Source of the DNA: Armigeres subalbatus
Taxonomy: Eukaryota > Arthropoda > Insecta > Diptera > Culicidae
DNA: 64,000 bases
Direction: 5' to 3'
NCBI RefSeq assembly: GCF_024139115.2
Contig: NC_085140.1
Location: 233,494,371 to 233,558,370, forward strand
Below, in pieces: positions 36,646-48,199 of this stretch; within the stretch, counting starts at the first letter, position 1; each line of letters starts with the position of its first letter. The notes beneath the pieces are model-generated. The model saw only the letters and a program-made list of their open reading frames with translations. It was not told the DNA's origin and did not search any database. A program made the translations under genes and the position numbers.

Positions 36646-36899
36646 AATATTTCAACAGTATTGGAATTTTCGCAGTGATTTATTAACAATTCAAAACTGT
36701 TCGTATAAAATGATGTAATTCAGTGCTTCACGTTGTCTGCGAGCTGTGGAATATAGCGCGGTAATTTTTTTATGAGCGCCATCGAATAAAAGGTAAAATT
36801 TTTCGAAGTGCTTTTTTGGGGGCTCGACTTTTATTATCTTTTATGGACCAGGAAATTGCAATGGGAATAAGATAAGACTGCGGAAATTTTCTTAATTAT

Positions 36900-38040
36900 T
36901 TGCTGTTTTTGCCATTCTCGTACAAAATCGTTCCTCCCCAAAAGAGATCTAGAAGGCTCGACAACTCATTGTTATGTATATACTTATAATAGGTATTTCG
37001 ACTCAACTCTATGAACTGAGTTATTGCCTGTGCACAAAAGCTAAGTAAAACAGGAAAACATTGCCAAATTCCCATACCTAGGTACTTATTTTCAATCGCT
37101 TTTCTCTTTATAAATTGCAATCAGCAAAGGGGTAAACATTTATCTTTATAAATTGCAATCAGCGAACTGAGTAAACATTAGATTCAGGAGTACTTCAAAT
37201 GCTTCTACTGAGAAACCTTGTTGATCACTATTAATCGGTCATTGTAATCACTAATTTTGAAGAACTAAACCACTTGGTACCTGGCTTTGCAAGTAAAGCA
37301 ATGTCACTACCAGGTGAATTTATTTCAAGTTGGTTTTTATATCAATGAAGATATTTTATTGATAAAGTATTAATGACTATTCAACCAAATATAACCTAGT
37401 GTATAAAAATTGTAGTTGCAATATAATTACTATATAGGTATATTACTAACCGCAAATAAAAATTACATTACTACAATTTTTATTTTATGCATAAATTAGT
37501 ATGCAAATGTAGTACAAAAGAAAGCTACCTTTTCCTACATCTGGAACGTCAGACCCTCATGTTGCGAGTTTAAGAGAATAATCGTTTTTCCACATTACAA
37601 TCAACCAAATTCAATATAGATGAATCTGAAATCTTTACTTTCAGTTTCATTTTGCTGGAATACAACAAAAGTTGGTCAAAAAATCCGACTTAGCCAAATT
37701 TTGCTGATTGTGAGTCTTTTGTCAAGCTGATTAATTGATCTGTTAGCAAAAATTTGTCTGCTCTTGTGAAAATCTCGTTTTTAGGGTAGAATGATAACCT
37801 ACTAACAACTTGCTTGGTTGGCAAAGGTAAAATTAGTCATAAGATAAAACAGCTAGGTAGATAATAAGTCTTTAAAAAAACCAACAGCCTTCAGAATGAA
37901 TGATGATGAATGTCGAAATGTTACATCAATAAAAATCTATTGGTGTTATTCTGATACCAAGGTATTCTATTTTGTTTTTAAACAATGATTAAAATCTACA
38001 GGAAATGAAAATAATCTTTCATTATTGTCCAAGTATAATG
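36900..38040. other. AT-rich spacer between genes
   Basis: A fragment of a dispersed repeat (CTCGACAACTC..ATAATAGGTATTTCG, 36950-37030) and AT-rich DNA. A 30-bp direct repeat TCTTTATAAATTGCAATCAG occurs at 37104 and 37142. Confidence 0.45.
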
Positions 38041-38081
38041 AATAAACAAGACATATCTAAGACATACTGATTGTAACACAG

Positions 38082-38087
38082 TTTATT
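38082..38087 (-). terminator. poly(A) signal of the coiled-coil gene
   Basis: AATAAA on the minus strand 27 bases past the stop codon of the 619-residue gene, correctly placed for a short 3'UTR. Confidence 0.65.
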
Positions 38088-38113
38088 GGCCAAAATGATT
38101 GATATCGGAAATC

Positions 38114-39973
38114 TCAAGCTCGCGAACCATATCTTTCATTTTGCAAAAACGTAAGCTGATTGCGCAGGGAATCCATCTGTAGATGGGCATCGTTTAGACT
38201 AGCTGATAGCACCCCTATCTGGCCTTGCATTTCACGCAGTGCTTCCTCACGGTTGCTGATAGTGACAGAGGCGGATGCCCGACACTGGGACAATTCCACC
38301 TCAAGGCTGTTTATTCTTTCCTGAACCGTTTTTCGTTCTTCCTGTGCTCGGTCATTGGTTCGAGCAATAATCTTTGCCGTTTCCTTTCTGGTTTGTTCCA
38401 TTTCTTTATTGGCTGCATCAAGTTGTGTCTGCAGTTTTGCTTTCTTCTCTTTTTCCTCATGCAACATCGCTTGCAACTGTTCCATTTCAACTTGAGTTAG
38501 ATTGTAAGCCTTTTCCAGTTCGGTGTTCTGCGATGCATGCGCGTTATGCAAACGATGTTCAAGGCATCGTATCTCTTTTGCAGATTTCTTAAGTTCATCC
38601 AAAAGCTTTCCGTTGGTGTCTTTGAGATTGGTGACTTTCTGTTCCTCAGCTTCTAACAGACGAGGAAATGGTGTCAGCTGTCGAAGTTTGTCTTGGAATT
38701 TAGTTTTGATTCTGTGCACCTCGATGTTGATTTGTTCTTCGATGCGTCGATTTGTTACGTCCATTTTGTCCATCTGAAGTTTCTGCTCTTCGACTTTTTG
38801 TTGCGCAGCGAGATACTTGGAACGGTATTCCTCCATCTGATTTCCTTGCTCCTTGATAAGAATTTGAAATTCCTCCTGACTATCCAACAGCTCCGAACAT
38901 CTGTTTTTGAGAACATCTATTTCTAGCTGTTCTGGTGGTTCATTACGACAGGAACAGGCTTTTGCTAATCGGTCAGTCAACTTCTTGCATTCGTCATTCT
39001 TCTTGGCGTATTCTTTTACAAGGGTATTATACTGGTCATCGTCCTGTTTTGAGGAAGAAGATAACCTCCTAATTTCACCAGACGTTTTACTTTTTTCACT
39101 CGGTGTAACAAAAGTACTGCAACCGACTGTTTCTTGGCATTCACCAGTTAACGCTGGGCCGAGTTCCGTCCGGATCACATCAAGTGCAGCACCCATCTGC
39201 TTCAAGTTTCTTTCTAACGCGTCCGTATTTTCCTTATAAAACTTTAACCGATTAAATATGTCCGCTTCGCAAAATTTGGTCTGCCTTGGAGTTTTGTCAA
39301 GAATAGCGTGGTTGTCTTTCTTCACCTTCATTATGTCTGCCGTTAGTGCGTCAACGCGAGTTTGCAAAATCTCGATAACTCGATCACGATTCATAAGCTC
39401 CTTCTTGAGTCTTTCGTCCAGGTCACAAGTCGATTCCGCACCTACTTGAGCATCGGAAGTCAACGAGGACAGAGTAGAATCAAAGGAAAACCGTTGTTCT
39501 GGCATGGAGACGTTCCCCAGCATCCATGGATTGCGACAGACATCGTCCAGGGGTTCATTGCATAATCGGATCTGCTCCCAACCTGGACAATCCGCCATTT
39601 TCTGTTCTCGAATCAGCCTCTCGAGTAAAGTCTTTGCATCTCTATTTTCCTTATCCAATCGGCTCTTTAGGAATGCCAGCTCTTCATGATCTGTTATTGA
39701 CTTTGGAGACAGCTCCGACATTGAGCGGATCTTTTTCTTCAACTCGGTGATAAAATTGTTCTGCTTGGCCAACTGTTGTTTCATCTTCAGAATCCGCCGA
39801 TTATTCATTTCAGGATTTTGTGGCTTTTTGAACGAGCCGGCACCAGCTGGATAGGAATCGTCGCCATTGCTTTTACCTGTTGATTTTTCCGGAACTGTGC
39901 GAATCAAGCTTTCGACGACATCGACGATAAGAGCATTTCTGTCGGCGGAACTGCAGGAAATTTTGGAAGACAT
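38114..39973 (-). CDS. coiled-coil protein, 619 aa, single exon
   Basis: Uninterrupted 619-codon frame, start ATG at 39973 with a purine at -3 (GGAAATGTC), stop TGA at 38114. I do not recognise the family with certainty. The protein is rich in Glu, Lys, Gln and Leu with heptad-like spacing through about residues 60-120, 190-260 and 330-610, separated by a Cys/Pro-bearing segment (CPGWEQIRLCNEPLDDVC, near 125-145) and a serine-rich linker near 290-305. No signal peptide or membrane segment. Such architecture is common in centrosome, cilium or sperm-tail scaffolds; an ODF2-like or other centriolar role is a guess only. Base composition is GC-richer than its surroundings and the frame is intact, so it looks like a conserved host gene rather than a transposon ORF. 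It has no introns, so a retrogene origin is possible. Confidence 0.8.
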   Translation of the reverse strand: MSSKISCSSADRNALIVDVVESLIRTVPEKSTGKSNGDDSYPAGAGSFKKPQNPEMNNRRILKMKQQLAKQNNFITELKKKIRSMSELSPKSITDHEELAFLKSRLDKENRDAKTLLERLIREQKMADCPGWEQIRLCNEPLDDVCRNPWMLGNVSMPEQRFSFDSTLSSLTSDAQVGAESTCDLDERLKKELMNRDRVIEILQTRVDALTADIMKVKKDNHAILDKTPRQTKFCEADIFNRLKFYKENTDALERNLKQMGAALDVIRTELGPALTGECQETVGCSTFVTPSEKSKTSGEIRRLSSSSKQDDDQYNTLVKEYAKKNDECKKLTDRLAKACSCRNEPPEQLEIDVLKNRCSELLDSQEEFQILIKEQGNQMEEYRSKYLAAQQKVEEQKLQMDKMDVTNRRIEEQINIEVHRIKTKFQDKLRQLTPFPRLLEAEEQKVTNLKDTNGKLLDELKKSAKEIRCLEHRLHNAHASQNTELEKAYNLTQVEMEQLQAMLHEEKEKKAKLQTQLDAANKEMEQTRKETAKIIARTNDRAQEERKTVQERINSLEVELSQCRASASVTISNREEALREMQGQIGVLSASLNDAHLQMDSLRNQLTFLQNERYGSRA

Positions 39974-40189
39974 TTCCGGATAATTTTGTTAAATAGAGCT
40001 TCGTGAGTCAAGACAGCGAAAAAATTTGACGTGTGAGATAAAAATGTCAAAGCCTGCTAGGAATGAGCGAAAATTGCAAAAATCTGTATAGAACTTTCCT
40101 TCGTGTTTGGTTACTTATTTACAACTTTTCCATGAAAGGTGAATGGTTTTAACACCGGTAAAAACTAAAGTGCCTGTATACGAAGCGAA

Positions 40190-40640
40190 GAGAGATCGCC
40201 ACTAAATCTATCACATGTTGTGCATATGCATAATCGAGTTTCAGACATAATAATTAATTTCCACTCCGGATGTGGATGGCGATTTCAAAAGGAAAAAAAT
40301 GGGTATTACTAGTGTCCAATTTACGAAGTACACCGTAACTATGCTATTCTAATAATTAATTTCCACTCCGGGTGGCTCAATACCCGGCATATAGGCAATT
40401 AACTTTCAATGTATTGTGTATCCGGAATAAATTTATACCGCTTTTTATACCGAAGTTGGATTTTTCTCCAGATACAGGCAACTTTCCCAACTTCGGAAGT
40501 AGTGCGCTGGATTCCCCTAAAGATGCGCTAAACAACGCATCCATTAGTTTGACAGATAAAACTTCGGAAGAAAGTTCGGTTCGGAAGTCCGGACTTCCGA
40601 ATTCTAAGTTGGTGCTACGCCGACAATACTGAACTCGAGT
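40190..40640. repeat. fragments of the SINE-like repeat and a second dispersed repeat
   Basis: 40200-40412 has two copies of the SINE-like 3' part (AATTTCCACTCCGG, ATACCCGGCATATAGGC). 40435-40545 (TTGGATTTTTCTCCAGATAC, AAGTAGTGCGCTGGATTC) is shared with 34385-34470. Confidence 0.6.
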
Positions 40641-40666
40641 GGCGATCTTTTTTTTTTCTTGAGCAA

Positions 40667-41100
40667 CCCGGGTAGAGGTGAATAACAAACAAATAACATA
40701 ATAATAACAAATTTTGCTATGATATCATATTTAGTTATTCTTATGTTATTCATAAGTTTTGTTATAATAGTAAAATTAGTTGTTTTTATGTTATTGTAAG
40801 AAAGAGCACAACAACAAATGAAGAACACATTTTGCAATCATAGCAAAGTTTGTTATTCATTTATCATTTGCATCTTCAACATATCAATAATAACTGATTT
40901 TAATATTTTCTTTTCTTCAAATATTTTGCTATTGGTTTGTTATTATAATAGCAAAATGAGTTATTTGCTAGTGCAATGTCTGTTATTATTTTTGCTATTT
41001 TATCAACTATATCAAACAAACTAATATCAGATTTTGCTATTCAGTTATTCATATATTAATAGTAAAATTTGATATTATTTTGCTTTTTTCTTCTACCCGG
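40667..41100. mobile_element. AT-rich MITE with CCCGGGTAGA inverted ends
   Basis: Starts CCCGGGTAGAGG and ends TTCTACCCGGG. The interior is dominated by TTATTATTTT/AATAACAAA tracts. A similar AT-rich stretch ending GTTACCCGGGATG lies at about 950-1160. No coding capacity; no target duplication resolved. Confidence 0.6.
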
Positions 41101-41530
41101 GAAGGGTAAACGGAAATCTGCAACCAGACACCTGAGGAGGTACTCAGGTAGTGTGGGGATGGGTATGTCATGTAACTCTTACCCGACCCACTAAAACCAA
41201 AACCCTTTCGCCAGTCCGTACCCCCGGCCCGCAATTAAGCAATACATCAGGGGGGACTATTGAGAACGCTCACGCCTGTGCTAACGCACTTGACGTCAAT
41301 ACACACAACATCGACTTCAAGGGTGGCTACCTCACCATCCGTCGATCGCAAGCTATGATAGTAACCTAACGGTTCGTATCATAATCTCACGTTGGAGACG
41401 AGCACCCCGACAACAACCACCGCGCGTGAACCGCAATGACCTCTATATCTACATACTGAGGTCCCCGCAGCCCACCCGTGACATGTTGGTTGTCGGGGTG
41501 AGCAAAGTGTTCACTGCATCACAGGTGCCT

Positions 41531-44500
41531 TTACTGCACACGTTGGTTTTGTTCAAGACGCCACCACCGCTGCAGTTTCGACATAATCTGTTGAGATGCT
41601 ATGTTCACCGCATTCCATATAGCTTCCTCCCGGCACATCCTCTCGACGAGGTTGTCCGGGGTTGTATCCATACCACTAATAAGCAGCATGGCATTGCGTT
41701 CTATCTCGAATCGCGGGCATGCGAACATCACATGTTCTGCCGATTCTACCTCACCTACACATTCAGGACACTCCGCAGAATCTGCGAAGCCAAACCTGTG
41801 TAGGAATTTCTTAAAGCAGCCATGTTCAGACAACACCTGTGTTAGGTGGAAGTTGACTTGACCATGCTTCCTATCAACCCAGTTGGACACATCTGGAATC
41901 AGTCTGTGGGTCCAACGACCTTTGACTGCGGTGTCCCATGCTCTTTGCCATTTAAGCAACGAAGCTGCTCTCTTGACACGTCGCACTTGCACCGAGTCCC
42001 TTTCGTTGTAGCACTCCACATCCTCCTCTAAGAGTATGTCGATCGGCATCATTCCAGCTATAACGCACACCGCCTCATATGATATGGTGCGATATGCGCT
42101 CGCGACACGTAAACACATCAGCCGGTGTACTCTGATCAATTTCTTTACATTGTACTCGGCTTTTAGTGCTACGGCCCATGCCGGCACGCCATAACGGATG
42201 ATAGACAATGCTTCGCCAGCTATCAGCCTACGCACTTGACAATGCACCGCCGATATGTTGGACATCATTCGTGATAAAGATTTTATCGCCAATGAAGCCC
42301 GCTGACATGCATAATCGACGTGGCTCGTAAAATTGAGCTTATCATCGATCATCACGCCCAGATGCTTGAGAGACCTCACGGAGTTAACTGTGCAGGTCCC
42401 TACACTTATCCTCCCCTGTTGCAGCCCATGACGGTTAAGCACTACCACGACTTCCGTCTTGTGATGTGCAAGGGACAACCGCCTCGAGTTGAGCCATTCC
42501 TCCACTCTGCCAATCGCGTATGAAGCCTTCAGTTCGACTTCGTCGAGAGTGTCTCCTGTTACCTCCAGCATTACGTCATCCGCGAAGCCTTCTATTTTCA
42601 CACCGGCCGGGAGACTTAGGCGTAATACTCCATCGTACATAATATTCCACAGAACCGGTCCGAGGATCGATCCCTGTGGAACACCCGCGGACACTACGAT
42701 CGACTTTTGACCAGCATCAGTGTCGTATAACAGCACCCTATTCTGAAAATAGCTTTTCAGAATCCTGCACAGGTAATCCGGAACTCTCAATCGGTGCAGG
42801 GAGTCAGCAATTGCTGCCCAGCTAGCATTGTTAAACGCGTTTTTTACATCAAGTTTAAGGTGGTTATACAACAAAGCCAAAAATCGGCCATCTTGGAAAC
42901 CACGTGCTTTTTCTAGTGATTTTTCAAGAGCACGAATTGAGAGAATCACAACGCACGTGGGGATGAAACATCCGTAGATCGTTTGTTTACTCATGCTAAA
43001 CAATCGACTTTAATTTCAGCATTGTACGAAAATTATTACGCTAGATTTGAACTTTTGATAATTAGAGTAGAAAACCGTGTGGTGAATTTGAAATTCACCA
43101 CATGGCTTGATTGTATAATCACCTTAATCAACGCGCAGTACCTAATACCTCTTCTGCTTAAACCTCTCGCTATCTTGGCCGTATCCGTTACCGCTCGAAT
43201 TGCTTCGATGGTAGAACGGCCCTTACGGAAGCCATACTGGTTGCTAGATAAGCCACCAGCACACTTTGTATAAGCCGACAATCTATTCAGAATGACCCTC
43301 TCTAGCAGCTTTCCAGCTGTGTCGAGTAGGCAAATTGGTCTGTATGCCGAAGGATCCCCCGGCTGTTTGTCAGGCTTCGGTAATAGCACCAATTTCTGCC
43401 GTTTCCATCGATATGGGAAGTTTCCTTCGTCCATGCATCTCTGGAGGCAGCTCCTGAACATATCTGGATTGGCAAGAATGGCGTGTTTAAGGGCCAGGTT
43501 TGGAATACCATCCGGGCCTGGCGCCTTATTGAGCTTAAGTTTTCTTGCGGCTACGATAAGCTCTTCGTTAGTCACTAGCGGTACCACGTCAACTGACTCG
43601 TACGGAGTAGCGGGCCAGTTCGATGATTCATGCCTCGGAAACAACCCGTCGACTATTTTGGCCAACATCCCCGGAGATTTCTCAGGTGGCGTGGTAATGG
43701 TCCTAGCCTTCACTATCCTGTATGCATCTCCCCATGGATTGTCGTTTGCCATCCTGCACAGCCGCTCGAAGCAGGCTCTCTTACTACATTTGATCTCGTA
43801 GTTCAGAGCTCTGCTCGCTGTCTGGAACACCCTGCGTCTCTCGACCTTATCAGCGTCTGTTCTGGCACATCGCAGCCTTCTCTTTGCTCGAAGACAGGTT
43901 CTACGAAGGTCTGCAATTGTGTCAGTCCACCAGTACACAGGTTGCCGGTTTCCGGGAGGTTTGGTCCTCCTAGGCATCGTCACATCGCATGCACGGGTTA
44001 GTACATCGATTAACTCGTCGCCACTTAATCCCGTTGTTCGCGTCTCCCATCGTAGTGATTCCTCCAAGAGTTCTGGGTTGAACTGCGATGTGCGCCATAC
44101 TAGATCGGCTTTGCCGATCCGCCTTGTGGTTGCTACGGGGGTATACCGGATCATAAAACGAATTTCCTTATGATCGCTGGAGGTATGCCCCTCATGAACC
44201 TCCCATTCTGGCTCCACCGTCCATCCCGCGCTGCAGAAGGTCACATCGATGCATGAATCACCGTTCGGTCCCCTGAACGTTGGCACTTGGCCTTCATTCA
44301 GCAGGACTACGTTCAATACCGCTAGCGACTCTAGCAGGGTATGACCTCTGGCGTTTGTGGACCGGGATCCCCAGTCCACTGACCACGCATTGAAGTCGCC
44401 TGCTACAACTAACGGTTTTAAGCCAGTTAGTTTTGCTGCAAGAATATCTACTACGCTAGTAAACTGCACTATACTCCACCTGGGAGGACAGTAGCAGCTA

Positions 44501-44763
44501 CAAAAGTAAACACCGTTTACCTTTGCTATAACGAAACCCTCATCATCAGGTGATGATACTATCTCCTGGATGGGATATCGCCCGCAAGTCCAGATGGCCA
44601 CCATCTGAGACTTATCCGCAATCCAACTACCGTTACCGGCAGGGATGCGGTATGGATCGGACAGCAAAGCTACATCAGCTTTACACTCAGGAACCGACTG
44701 TTGTAGCAGCAATTCAGCCGCCTTGCAGTGGTTCAGATTCAGCTGTGTTACCTGCGTGTCTGG
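41531..44763 (-). pseudogene. R1-type ORF2 (endonuclease + reverse transcriptase), split by a MITE
   Basis: The frame begins overlapping the end of ORF1 (+1 frame, LNLNHCKAAELLLQQS), with no clear ATG. N-terminal about 200 residues: APE-like endonuclease with VVAGDFNAWSVDWGS and SSDHKEIRF. Reverse transcriptase: NKAPGPDGIPN, YRPICLLDTAGKLLE, SSNQYGFRKGRS, then GVPQGSILGPVLWN and GFADDVMLEV with the catalytic ADD. C-terminal motif CPECVGEVESAEHVMFACP. The part upstream of 43124 and the part downstream of 42855 are interrupted by a 265-bp element flanked by TTAA. Both sides read TTAA in the same codon phase, so the interruption alone breaks the frame. Confidence 0.85.
42859..43123. mobile_element. 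265-bp MITE with TTAA target duplication inside R1 ORF2
   Basis: Flanked by TTAA at 42855-42858 and 43124-43127. Terminal inverted repeats read GGTGGTTATACAA and, on the other end reverse-complemented, GGTGATTATACAA (one mismatch). It also has an internal inverted repeat (about 43080-43100). No coding capacity. The TTAA duplication suggests mobilisation by a piggyBac-like transposase; this is inference. Confidence 0.85.
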
Positions 44764-46250
44764 ATCCTTCTAGAGGCCGGACAAGCCTGGACACCGGTGA
44801 GGTGTCTGTTGTCTGTACCCGGGGGACAGATCAGACACCTTGGTGCAGCCTGACAGGTGCGAGCTTGGTGGCCTTCAGCTCCACACCTACGGCATAGCTT
44901 ACTGCGATCAGGTCCTTTACAGTCATAAGACTTATGACCGTTGCCAAGACACCTGAAACAGGTCTGAAGCGGTTGGCTTATACTTAGCGGACATACCGAC
45001 CAACCCACTTTCAGTTTAGCCTTATCCATTACCTTTTTGCCTCAGCCTGAGGTACTTGGAATGAGGCAACCTGCATTCCATGAAGCTTTGCGTAACCGAA
45101 CCGTAGATTCCTGGATCTCGACATTGCACTGATCTCTCAGTGCGTCGACCAGGTCTCTAGCCTCGGTTACTTCATCCAGGCCCTTGCACTGGATGTTCTA
45201 AACTGGACATAGGGCTCTTACTTGAACCCCATCGCCCAGGACTTCCTCCGTCAACTTTTTGTACTCAGTACTCTTCTGAGCAGCATCCCGCTTCAAGACG
45301 AGAATCATCTCGCCTCTCCGCGTCCTTCGGATGCAGTTGACATCCTCTCCTAGACCAGCGAGTTTGTCATTAACTCTCATGGCCTTCAAGACTTCGGCGT
45401 AGCTCTTGTCGTCAGTACTGACGATAATCGCCTCGCCTCTGTCTTTACGCTTACCACTGACATTGGAGGGCGCACCCGTCTCCTTCTGGATTCTACCCTT
45501 CTTAACAGTGGCGCGTATCGCTCCGCCTGCCGCTTTCTCTGCCGCCTGCTGCCGTTGTCTTCTCGCCTTCTTGGGATTCACGACCTCTCTCCACGGTAGA
45601 TCTTCCTCCGGGCGAGCTTCAGTGGTCCTCGATGGTGGAGGCACTGGGTTCACCGGCTTGGGATGGCCATCCTTCTGCTCGACCTTCTTCCTTTTCTCTG
45701 GCTTCGGGGCTGCGGACTTCTCGACAGCTGCTTTCAGGTTCGCCTCCTGCGTAACCTTACTCAGCTTCGGGGTCGCCCCTGTTACAGCCATCCTTTTGCG
45801 GAGTTCCTCGACCTGGCTCTCCGCCTCTCTCCGGAGCTCTCTATCCGCACTCTTGCTGGCCTCTAGTAGGGACCTCCACTCCGATTTGGCCTCAACTACT
45901 AGGGCACAGAGTGCCTGCACAGCAAGTTTCAGATCCTTGCTGTACTTAACCCGGTTGTCTAGGAACGACATAATCACGTCGGATACCTCCGTGACTACTT
46001 CCATCGTGTGACCACCGCGTTCTTCGTGGTTCGCCATCACAGATTTGATGACGCGGGTCAGGGTGAGGCCGTCCATCTTTACTTCAACCGGCACCTCCTC
46101 AGACTCTCCGCGGGCTTCTCCATCACCTTCCCCCGGCGATCTTTGGGGAGACCTTTCAAGGCCGCTACGTCTGGTGAAAGGGTTCTCCTTACCACCATTC
46201 GCCTCACCTGCATTCCTCGACGTTTTGTGTTTTGTGTTGTTAGAATTCAT
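44748..46250 (-). pseudogene. R1-type ORF1 (gag-like, zinc knuckles), broken
   Basis: The first 350 codons (46250-45198) encode a charged Lys/Glu/Arg-rich protein with Gag-like features. A TAG at about 45197 interrupts the frame; translation would resume with NIQCKGLDEVTEARDLVDAL in the same frame. A second break near 45045 (TGA, probably an indel) precedes MDKAKLKVGWS and three zinc knuckles: CFRCLGNGHKSYDC and CRRCGAEGHQARTC (both CX2CX4HX4C), then CLIC..H..C. In R1-clade elements this protein binds nucleic acid and forms the ribonucleoprotein. Two independent lesions make it a pseudogene. Confidence 0.8.
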
Positions 46251-46899
46251 CGCTGTTGGGTCCCCCTTGCGGCTGCTGTCGAATCCTGCTGGTGTAGTCG
46301 CCTTCGCGATCCCATGGTTATATGTACATACCTTGCGGCATGCAGGGAGGCCATGCGAGGGTTGACACTTTCGTGTTCAGAGCCAGATCAGCGCTAGTCA
46401 GGGAAAAGCATCTGAGCCTACTCCCACTCAGCTGCCAGCTGAGCGACAGGATTGTTCCGCATGCTACAAGGCCCGCCACGGTTTTAGGGGACGGAAGACA
46501 GCCTGGCCATTAGCCCATTCGCCGTTTCAGGTCGGTGTCACCCGGCCTTACAAAGAGAATAGAATAACCAGACTACCAGCCCTCGCGTTCACAATATCTC
46601 AATATCCAAAAACAAGACCAATAACATGCAACCAGTATACCATAATCAGGATCTTACTGGGATCAATCCTGATGTGCCAATGGCACTCCCTGGGCTTGTG
46701 CTTTTGAAGCGGCACACAGTCGCTTTGATAGAGTCTGCTTACGGGCACTTGTTGTTTTTTGGGAGGGATTTTAGCAGAGCCCACTGCTAAAACCCACCAC
46801 GCCCTAGGCAGTTCTCCCTGACTCACAGACAGCTGGGGAGGGGTCGTCAAGCCCTTGGACATGGTCCCTGCTGCCCCCAAAAAGATGGCTTACACAAGG

Positions 46900-46968
46900 A
46901 CCGAACATAAATCCTCTGAATGAGAGTCTATCACGTTACCACTGAGCTATCTTTGTTTCTTTCGAGTG
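46900..46968 (-). repeat. tRNA-like sequence, degenerate
   Basis: Minus strand reads GATAGCTCAGTGGTAACG (A-box-like) and ATGTTCGGTCC (B-box-like) about 35 bases apart. The stems do not form a sound cloverleaf, so it is probably a SINE head or tRNA relic. Confidence 0.4.
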
Positions 46969-46969
46969 G

Positions 46970-47561
46970 CGATCTATCTTCGCTTATGTGGTCGGGTTGG
47001 CATCTGACGACCAACTGACACAACCTCACCCAACCCTACTTCATTGAGCGCCGTTGCTCAATTTGAATGTACTGATCTCGAGTGGTGATCTCTCTTCGCT
47101 TGTGTGGTCGTGTCGGGATCTGACGACCAAACTGGCACAACCTCACACAACCCTACTTCATTGAGCGCCGTTGCTGATGAAGCAAGTGTGTAGGATCCGG
47201 ACAATACTAAATACTCATCCTACTTGGTTGACATTGTGTACAAAAATACATTTGAGAGAGTTAGTTCTGAAAATGTATTGCGAGAGATCGGCTGGTACCT
47301 GGTGCTGGGAATTTGGTTTCATCAGTACCCGCTAAGCTGCGGTGGACGACGGAGGTCCTTCGTAGCTTAGTAGGGAAAGCACCTGTCATGCGAACTGGGG
47401 TCGTGGTATCAAACCCCACCGAAGGGGCGGTTACCCTCCAATACCTTTTCCGAACTAAATCTATCACATGTTGTACATATGCATAATCAAGTTTCAGACA
47501 TAGTAATTAATTTCCACTCCGGGTGGCTTAATACCCGGCATATAGGCAATTAACTTTGAAT
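46970..47561 (+). repeat. linear copy of the SINE-like repeat
   Basis: Contains GATCTCTCTTCGCTTGTGTG, the A box TAGCTTAGTAGGG and a 3' part ending GGCATATAGGCAATTAACTT. It gives the uninterrupted reference for the fold-back copies and the AATT empty site. A partial copy precedes it. Confidence 0.75.
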
Positions 47562-47569
47562 GTACATAT

Positions 47570-48002
47570 TAGGGTGCCAATGGAATGTATGGGGAAAAAA
47601 TTGTCATCGAAATTCAAAAAACGACATTGCTCACAAGTTTCATTACCCCAAAATATAATCCCATGCAAAATTTGAGCTCAATCGGAGCAAGTGAGCAAGT
47701 GTAAATTGAAGAACAAGTTGGAGTCCCAAAAATGTTCTTAGAGGAATAAACGATTTTTTTCAAAATTTTTTTTTTATTTACATCAGATCTCGACGTTTCA
47801 TGCATTTTTAAGTCGTTTGGCATCAAAAACAAAAATTTGATTTTCGACTTTTCCTTTGGTCAAAACTTTGATGAATTTTAGGCACCCCTAAATCATGTCC
47901 GATTGAGCTCAAATTTTGCATGGGGTCATATTTTGGGGCAATGAAACTTGTGAGCAATGTCGTTTTTTGAAATTCGAAAATCTCATTTTCATTGGCACCC
48001 TA
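47570..48002. mobile_element. 433-bp hAT-like MITE with inverted arms
   Basis: Ends TAGGGTGCCAATGGAATG and CATTGGCACCCTA. Flanks GTACATAT and GTGCATAT (8 bp, one mismatch). Arms of about 130 bp. It separates two pieces of the SINE-like repeat (47561 and 48003-48098). Confidence 0.8.
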
Positions 48003-48199
48003 GTGCATATGCATAATCGAGTTTCAGACATATAGTAATTAATTTCCACTCCGGGTGGCTTAATACCCGGCATATAGGCAATTAACTTTAAATGTACTGA
48101 TATTAAAATAGTTTATGGCCACCTCATGGAACGATATCTCACACAAGTATCCCAGGTTAAGAGAAAAAAAAGCTAAAAGAAATCCCAGCTAAAACAATG

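Larger units (their letters stand above)
41101..46885 (-). mobile_element. degenerate R1-clade non-LTR retrotransposon
   Basis: Nearly full-length element in minus orientation: GC-richer 5' region (about 46260-46885), ORF1 (gag-like plus zinc knuckles), ORF2 (endonuclease, reverse transcriptase, C-terminal Cys/His motif), then a 3'UTR to about 41101, where it abuts an AT-rich MITE. R1-clade assignment rests on the YGFRKGRST, VLWNIMYDGVLRL and GFADDV reverse transcriptase blocks and the CCHC knuckles of ORF1. It is dead: ORF1 has an in-frame stop and a frame shift, and ORF2 is split by a MITE. No poly(A) tail or target duplication could be resolved. Confidence 0.85.

Noticed and set aside
40377..40688. 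103-residue minus-strand frame
   Set aside because: It overlaps dispersed-repeat pieces also found at 34.4 kb and the SINE-like 3' part.
45406..46011. 201-residue plus-strand frame
   Set aside because: It is a shadow frame opposite R1 ORF1, whose composition and zinc knuckles identify the real strand.
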